Assembly: GCF_033568475.1 (NCBI RefSeq)
Contig: NW_027331831.1
Location: forward strand, 3,224,001-3,288,000
Length of the DNA stretch: 64,000 bases
Direction of reading: 5' to 3'
Source of the DNA: Henckelia pumila
Taxonomy: Eukaryota; Streptophyta; Magnoliopsida; Lamiales; Gesneriaceae
Part shown: positions 59,786 through 64,000 of the stretch, in pieces
Layout of the letters: each line of letters starts with the position of its first letter
Numbering within the stretch: the first letter of the stretch is position 1
The notes under the pieces: generated by a model
What the model saw: the letters and a program-made list of their open reading frames with translations, nothing else
The model's database searches: none
What the model was told of the DNA's origin: nothing
Translations under genes and position numbers: made by a program

Positions 59786-62312
59786 CGGGTAAAACCGACC
59801 CTGATCTTCCTTTCGAGTAAGTTAAATTTGTGGTGGCCGTAGAGGGTTTTTGCTTGTGAAAATCTTGGGCTTTATTCAAAGTAGGCCGTACCCAAAGATA
59901 TAATGTCTTATTGGGCCACATTAATTATGAACTCTATTAACAGCCTGTAGGTCGCCCTGTAATGAAAATGACCTGTTTTTATAATTTTATTTACGTTGTG
60001 GAGTTTGCCAAGTCTGTGGGGTTATGCTTGATCTGGATTCTGCTGTTTCCAAGTGCCAACACCTTCTTACGAGGGCATTTATTTACAGCCACCATTCCCC
60101 ATATTTTAAATATAATATATACTTTATGCTATAAATATTTAGGACAATATCTTCGATCATGACTATATCTTTAGGACAATATATTCGACGAACTAGATAT
60201 GATTTTCCATGATGCGAGGCAGGGATGGAGATTTTTAAAAAAAATTCAAATAAGATAGACTAAAATGATTTTTTTTATCGAGCAAGGAGACGGTATGAAT
60301 AAATCATTTTGAAAAATATCTGTTATCGTAAATTTGAAAGGTAACATAAAAAATATATGACAAAGTTGAGGAAGGCGGCCGGTTGCACCTCCGGTCCCCC
60401 CTTGATATGAGGTCGTGCATTTGAGAACGAGAAAAACTAAATATGATCCATAGTCCATACTTTACCATAGGACAAACACTTGGACTACATATGATCAAAT
60501 TTCAATATATTCAACGTGTGTTGTAGTGAAAATGATGTTCTAGAGAAAAATGAATTTCTTTTAGTTGATATAATTTGTTTGGTGGAATATATGGATGAGA
60601 TTGGCTAAAGCTATAATGCATTGCTCTCTCAACCCAAACCACAAATGGGGAAAGTAAACCAAATGGGGTGTTTCCTACCAAACTTCAAATCATCCCAAAG
60701 TAGCTTCGTCCTTTATTATTCACCCAACTTTTGCTTCTCAACTATATTAGCAGCCCTTGTGAGTGATAGGTGCATAACAATCTCTACTCAAATTCAAGCG
60801 AGATATTTGGATACTAGTTTTTGTTCTTTTTTCCCTTAAAAACGAAAAATTATTTGTGGCATAATATGAATCAAAACGATACATTGATGTTCCATCCGTC
60901 TTAGATATAAATGTCACATTTCTTTTCTTATATGATATGACTCAAATATACAAGTAAAGTATTTTTTTTCACTACTATTCATTGAAAGCACTCATTAAAT
61001 AATGACAAAACGAGAATTAGAACTTGTTTTTCTTATAATTCTCTCGATCTATATGCTTAAAGGAATTATGTATATATACATGCATTTGATGCACTTGTTC
61101 TTGTCTCTTTGTTGATATTATGTGAAACTCATGGGCTTTAAACCCAAAAGACGACATAATGTCTCGTTGGATTCTAGAAGAAAGAGAATACAGGCTGTTG
61201 GATTGGATGTCGTGTATTGAAAATGTTGGTTGCAACTTGGCTTGGTTTGTGAGGTGGTTGTGTTTGATCTGTATTCTGCCGAGGCAGCTGTTATTGCTTT
61301 ATTTGCTTTTATTTTTATATTATATATTTCATTCATTAGAGTCATGCATATATGGACGGCTCTTCATATTCCTAAATGAAATTTAAATAATACTATTCAA
61401 GGACTTTTCGTAAATTTCGTTGACTACTAATATATATGGAATATATCAAATTTTGATGATGTACGAAAGAGAAGAAAATAACACACAAGTGGCTTTCTCG
61501 TATCATTATCACTTTTTATGACAAAGAACCAACCATCGCTATAATTTGATGTATATTACATAAATCTCGGATTAACACAGTAGCTTCAAACTCCTCGAAT
61601 TAATACAGTAGCTGCAAACTACATTAGTCAAGTAAAATCGTACTAAATGATTCATGTGTGACGAAATAATCACCAAAGTAATTGGATTTGGTAAACATAA
61701 TTAAACTTTTGATAATTGATCAAAACGCTTATTCACTCTAATATTTAGTATTTTTTTTTAATTTTGAGATTAGAAATGAAATTGACTCAATACTCGACTC
61801 ATTAATACGATGATGTCCTACTTGATTTGAGATTAGGAATGAAATTGACTCGTACTCAACTCATTAATAACGTGATAAGTCCTACTTGAGTACTGGCGAT
61901 GATGTTAGTTCCCAATATTAAATAAACAGTTATAATTTAGGTACATACCACACGGTCCACATCTCGTCTCTAAAAACCTTTTATTCCATATATATCATAT
62001 TTTAATTCATCATATAAATGGTAATATTATTATATACTTCGATCATCTGCACGCAAGATTTAAACTTTAATGTATGATTATAATTTTATGCATAGTAAAC
62101 ATTTCCACAACTAATTAAAAAAGTGTGGTCTTATAAATAAATGGATTGATGCACATTCATACAAGTATCAAGCAGTCAATATAAAATTATGTCTCTCGTG
62201 GTGTTGTGAAATTACATCTCTCAATTCTCCTTACCAACATTTTTTTGGATTAGCATGTCACACGAGGTTTTTCTATTGTGGTTTATCTAATTAACGTAAT
62301 TTTCAGACTATT
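59786..62312. other. Intergenic spacer, no gene recognised
   Basis: AT-rich. Short frames near 59,962-60,162 and 61,159-61,386 encode hydrophobic peptides that match no family I know. Both contain a 'tttgatctg.attctgc' core, a weak repeat. A GC-richer patch lies at 60,370-60,420. Nothing here is supported as a gene. Confidence 0.4.
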
Positions 62313-62375
62313 GCGTTAGTCCGAAAGTTTACCCGATGCGCACCGAAACGTAACGGCTGCGGGTTTCCACGCCAT
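62313..62375 (-). repeat. Conserved ~60-bp motif, copy 2 (inverted)
   Basis: Reverse-complement partner of 58,688-58,750 (minus strand: gcgtggaaacccgcagccgt...ggtgcgcatcgggtaaac...cggactaac). It is followed on the minus-strand 5' side by a run of T, as copy 1 is preceded by T-rich sequence. It lies 350 bp upstream of the reductase-like gene. Confidence 0.6.
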
Positions 62376-62579
62376 AAAAAAAAGATTTGAATTATATTAT
62401 ATATATATGTATGTATGTAAGTATGAGTTTCAAATTATGGATGTAATTAAATGTTTATAGATTGTTAGTGTTTGGCAAGGAAGGCTAACCACCAGCTTCC
62501 CAACTATCTACTACTAACTCCCCAGCACTCTTTCAATGCCAAGAAAACATCCAACTCACGCACAACTACCAGTCCTCCC

Positions 62580-62599
62580 TCTATATATATATATATATG
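62580..62599 (+). promoter_or_regulatory. TATA-rich core promoter of the reductase-like gene
   Basis: A ctatatatatatatatat tract lies about 130 bp upstream of the start codon, with a CA-rich likely leader following. The distance fits a TATA box with a short 5' UTR, although a neutral AT microsatellite is equally possible. Confidence 0.4.
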
Positions 62600-62721
62600 C
62601 GCACACACAGGCACGCACACATTCATCTACTCACCCTTTCAAATCTCAATTCGCCTTTTCAGGATTTAGATTAGATACCCATTTAGGAGTTTTGTATACA
62701 CGTGTACGCAGCTGGGGGGTA

Positions 62722-63675
62722 ATGGCACCTGCGGCTGCTTTTTGGGTTGACTCGTCGATGGGCACCGTGTGCGTAATGGACGCGTCGGGGCAGCTGGGCT
62801 CGGCCCTGGTGCACCGCCTGTTGCAGAGAGGGTACACGGTTCACGCTGCGGTGGACAACCACGGGGGTACGTGCTTGCCATGTGTTTGGTGTTGAGTCTG
62901 TGTGTTGAGTTTTTGGTTTCAGAATCTGCGGATTTTTGTTTTTGTTTTTGTTTTTTTCAAATTAAGTGGATTTTTGGATTAATATCGTGTGTACATACGG
63001 TACATGTGATTCATGAGCTGACGTTTACGAATTTCTGAGTGGCTTATGGGTTGAAATGAGTTCGCCTGTCTAAAGTTTACTTTTTTTTTTTTTTGTTTTC
63101 TTTTTGCCGTCCAGTTCTTCGATTTCTTGGTTGTGTTCAGGCAATTACGAAGTCTTGCGTTAATAAATTGTTGATTTTTGTGGTCGTAAATCATATGAAT
63201 GTTGTGGTACTGATTTCAGATGAGTTGTACGAGGAGAGGCAATGGGGTAAATATGGTGAAAAGTTGAGAGTATTTCATTCAGATCCATTGGATTATGGTA
63301 GCATTATTCCGGCACTGAAGGGATGTTGTGCCTTGTTTTACTCCTTCGAGCCTCCCTCCGATTACCCAACTTATGATGTACGTGTACACTTCTTTTTCTA
63401 ATTGGGAATCACAAGTAATGAATTCACATGAGTAACATAGGGGGTCGTGTATACAACAGGAATATATGGGTGAATTGGAAGTAAGAGCGGCACACAATGT
63501 CCTGGAAGCTTGTGCGCAAACACCCACTATTGACAAGGTTGTTTTTACCTCTTCTGCGGCAGCTGTCATCTGGAAGGACAGCCAACAGCGCTCTAATAAC
63601 GGCGTCGAGGACGACGATGATGTTCGTGTTGACGAAAGAAATTGGAGTGATATCAACTTTTGTAAAAAATTTAAG
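62722..63675 (+). CDS. Cinnamoyl-CoA reductase-like NAD(P)-dependent reductase (5' part)
   Basis: Three exons are seen: 62722-62866, 63220-63377 and 63460-63675 (173 codons), in phase with good GT-AG sites; the rest lies beyond the window. The N-terminal Rossmann strand-loop-helix reads TVCVMDASGQLGSALVHRLL, a variant of the dinucleotide-binding motif typical of the At2g23910 / CCR-like subgroup. Further family motifs are LDYGSIIPALKGCCALFYSF, RAAHNVLEACAQTPTIDKVV and FTSSAAAVIWKD (the catalytic Ser strand). True CCRs reduce cinnamoyl-CoA esters in lignin synthesis; members of this subgroup are often of unproven activity (rice SNL6 is linked to defence). The catalytic YxxxK lies outside the window. 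Confidence 0.85.
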
Positions 63676-64000
63676 GTACTCAAACAAAATAATCCATTTT
63701 GTATGTGCTAGTATTTGAATTTTGAAGTGAAAAAAGAATGATATATAACATCTTATTTTTCATGGATCTTTCATAAAGAGCCTCATCCACCAGTCCACCG
63801 CACAATTCCCCGAAACTCTATAGCTCATCTTGGTTTATACTGCAATACCAGTTAAAGACAGTGGAACAGAAGTAGTGATAAATATTCTCTTAATAACATT
63901 TAATTATATTGTAGAATCTTTTCTTTCGAATGAACTGGAGGTACCTAAATGCAACAGCTGAATGTTGAACTAAGGTAGAAGTGATGAAGTGAGAATTGTT
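63676..64000 (+). other. Third intron of the reductase-like gene (continues off the edge)
   Basis: It begins with a consensus donor (aag|gtactc) and shows no convincing acceptor plus matching coding sequence before the window ends. Nothing else is seen in it. Confidence 0.6.

Noticed and set aside
59962-60162. 66-codon hydrophobic frame in the spacer
   Set aside because: No similarity is recognised, there is no promoter or splice context, and it is embedded in AT-rich repeats; kept only as a note in the spacer entry.
62646-62881. Minus-strand frames of 63-71 codons
   Set aside because: They are antisense shadows of exon 1 of the reductase-like gene.

Overview
The window reads as nuclear DNA of a flowering plant, almost certainly a eudicot. 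Genes are intron-rich, intergenic DNA is AT-rich, and the protein families are plant-specific (ALMT transporter, DYW-type and P-type PPR proteins, chloroplast-type RelA/SpoT homologue). The mobile elements are also typical of plants: Ty1/copia, Ty3/gypsy, an endogenous caulimovirid, a Helitron, and MULE-like and hAT-like elements. The species cannot be fixed from the sequence alone.

Layout. Positions 1-16,260 are a nest of fossil elements. The base layer is a minus-strand endogenous caulimovirid (2,706-6,108 and 15,815 to about 16,260). A Ty1/copia element has landed in it; its 3' end and 3' LTR occupy 1-2,705. A Ty3/gypsy element of 9.7 kb (6,109-15,809) has also landed in it, with a perfect 5-bp target duplication. 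The gypsy LTRs are nearly identical while its interior has no readable gag-pol frame.

Positions 17,336-40,302 are a gene island on the minus strand: an ALMT-type anion channel (6 exons), a receptor-kinase (TMK-like) pseudogene, an intronless DYW PPR editing factor, a PWWP-domain protein (4 exons), and an 18-exon RelA/SpoT homologue. A 222-bp Helitron and a LINE-type RNase H relic lie between the last two. Positions 40,303-47,150 are again repeats: a second RNase H relic, two copia pieces facing each other, and a probable hAT-like element. The plus-strand genes follow: an EMB976-like P-type PPR gene (8 exons, 47,265-52,368), an NAA60/MCC1-type N-terminal acetyltransferase (5 exons, 55,338-56,854), and the first three exons of a cinnamoyl-CoA-reductase-like gene that runs off the right edge. 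Between the last two, at 57,864-59,785, is a large hairpin element with a MULE-like element nested inside it.

How it works together. The genes are ordinary housekeeping or organelle-related single genes rather than a pathway cluster. Two PPR proteins and the RelA/SpoT homologue act (or should act) in organelles, ALMT at a membrane, PWWP on chromatin and NAA60 on proteins. The most unusual features are four GC-AG introns among 39 modelled, the young-ends/old-interior gypsy element, and the hairpin element with its nested insertion. All exon boundaries were set by eye from reading frame, splice consensus and remembered family alignments; none has been tested with transcripts.
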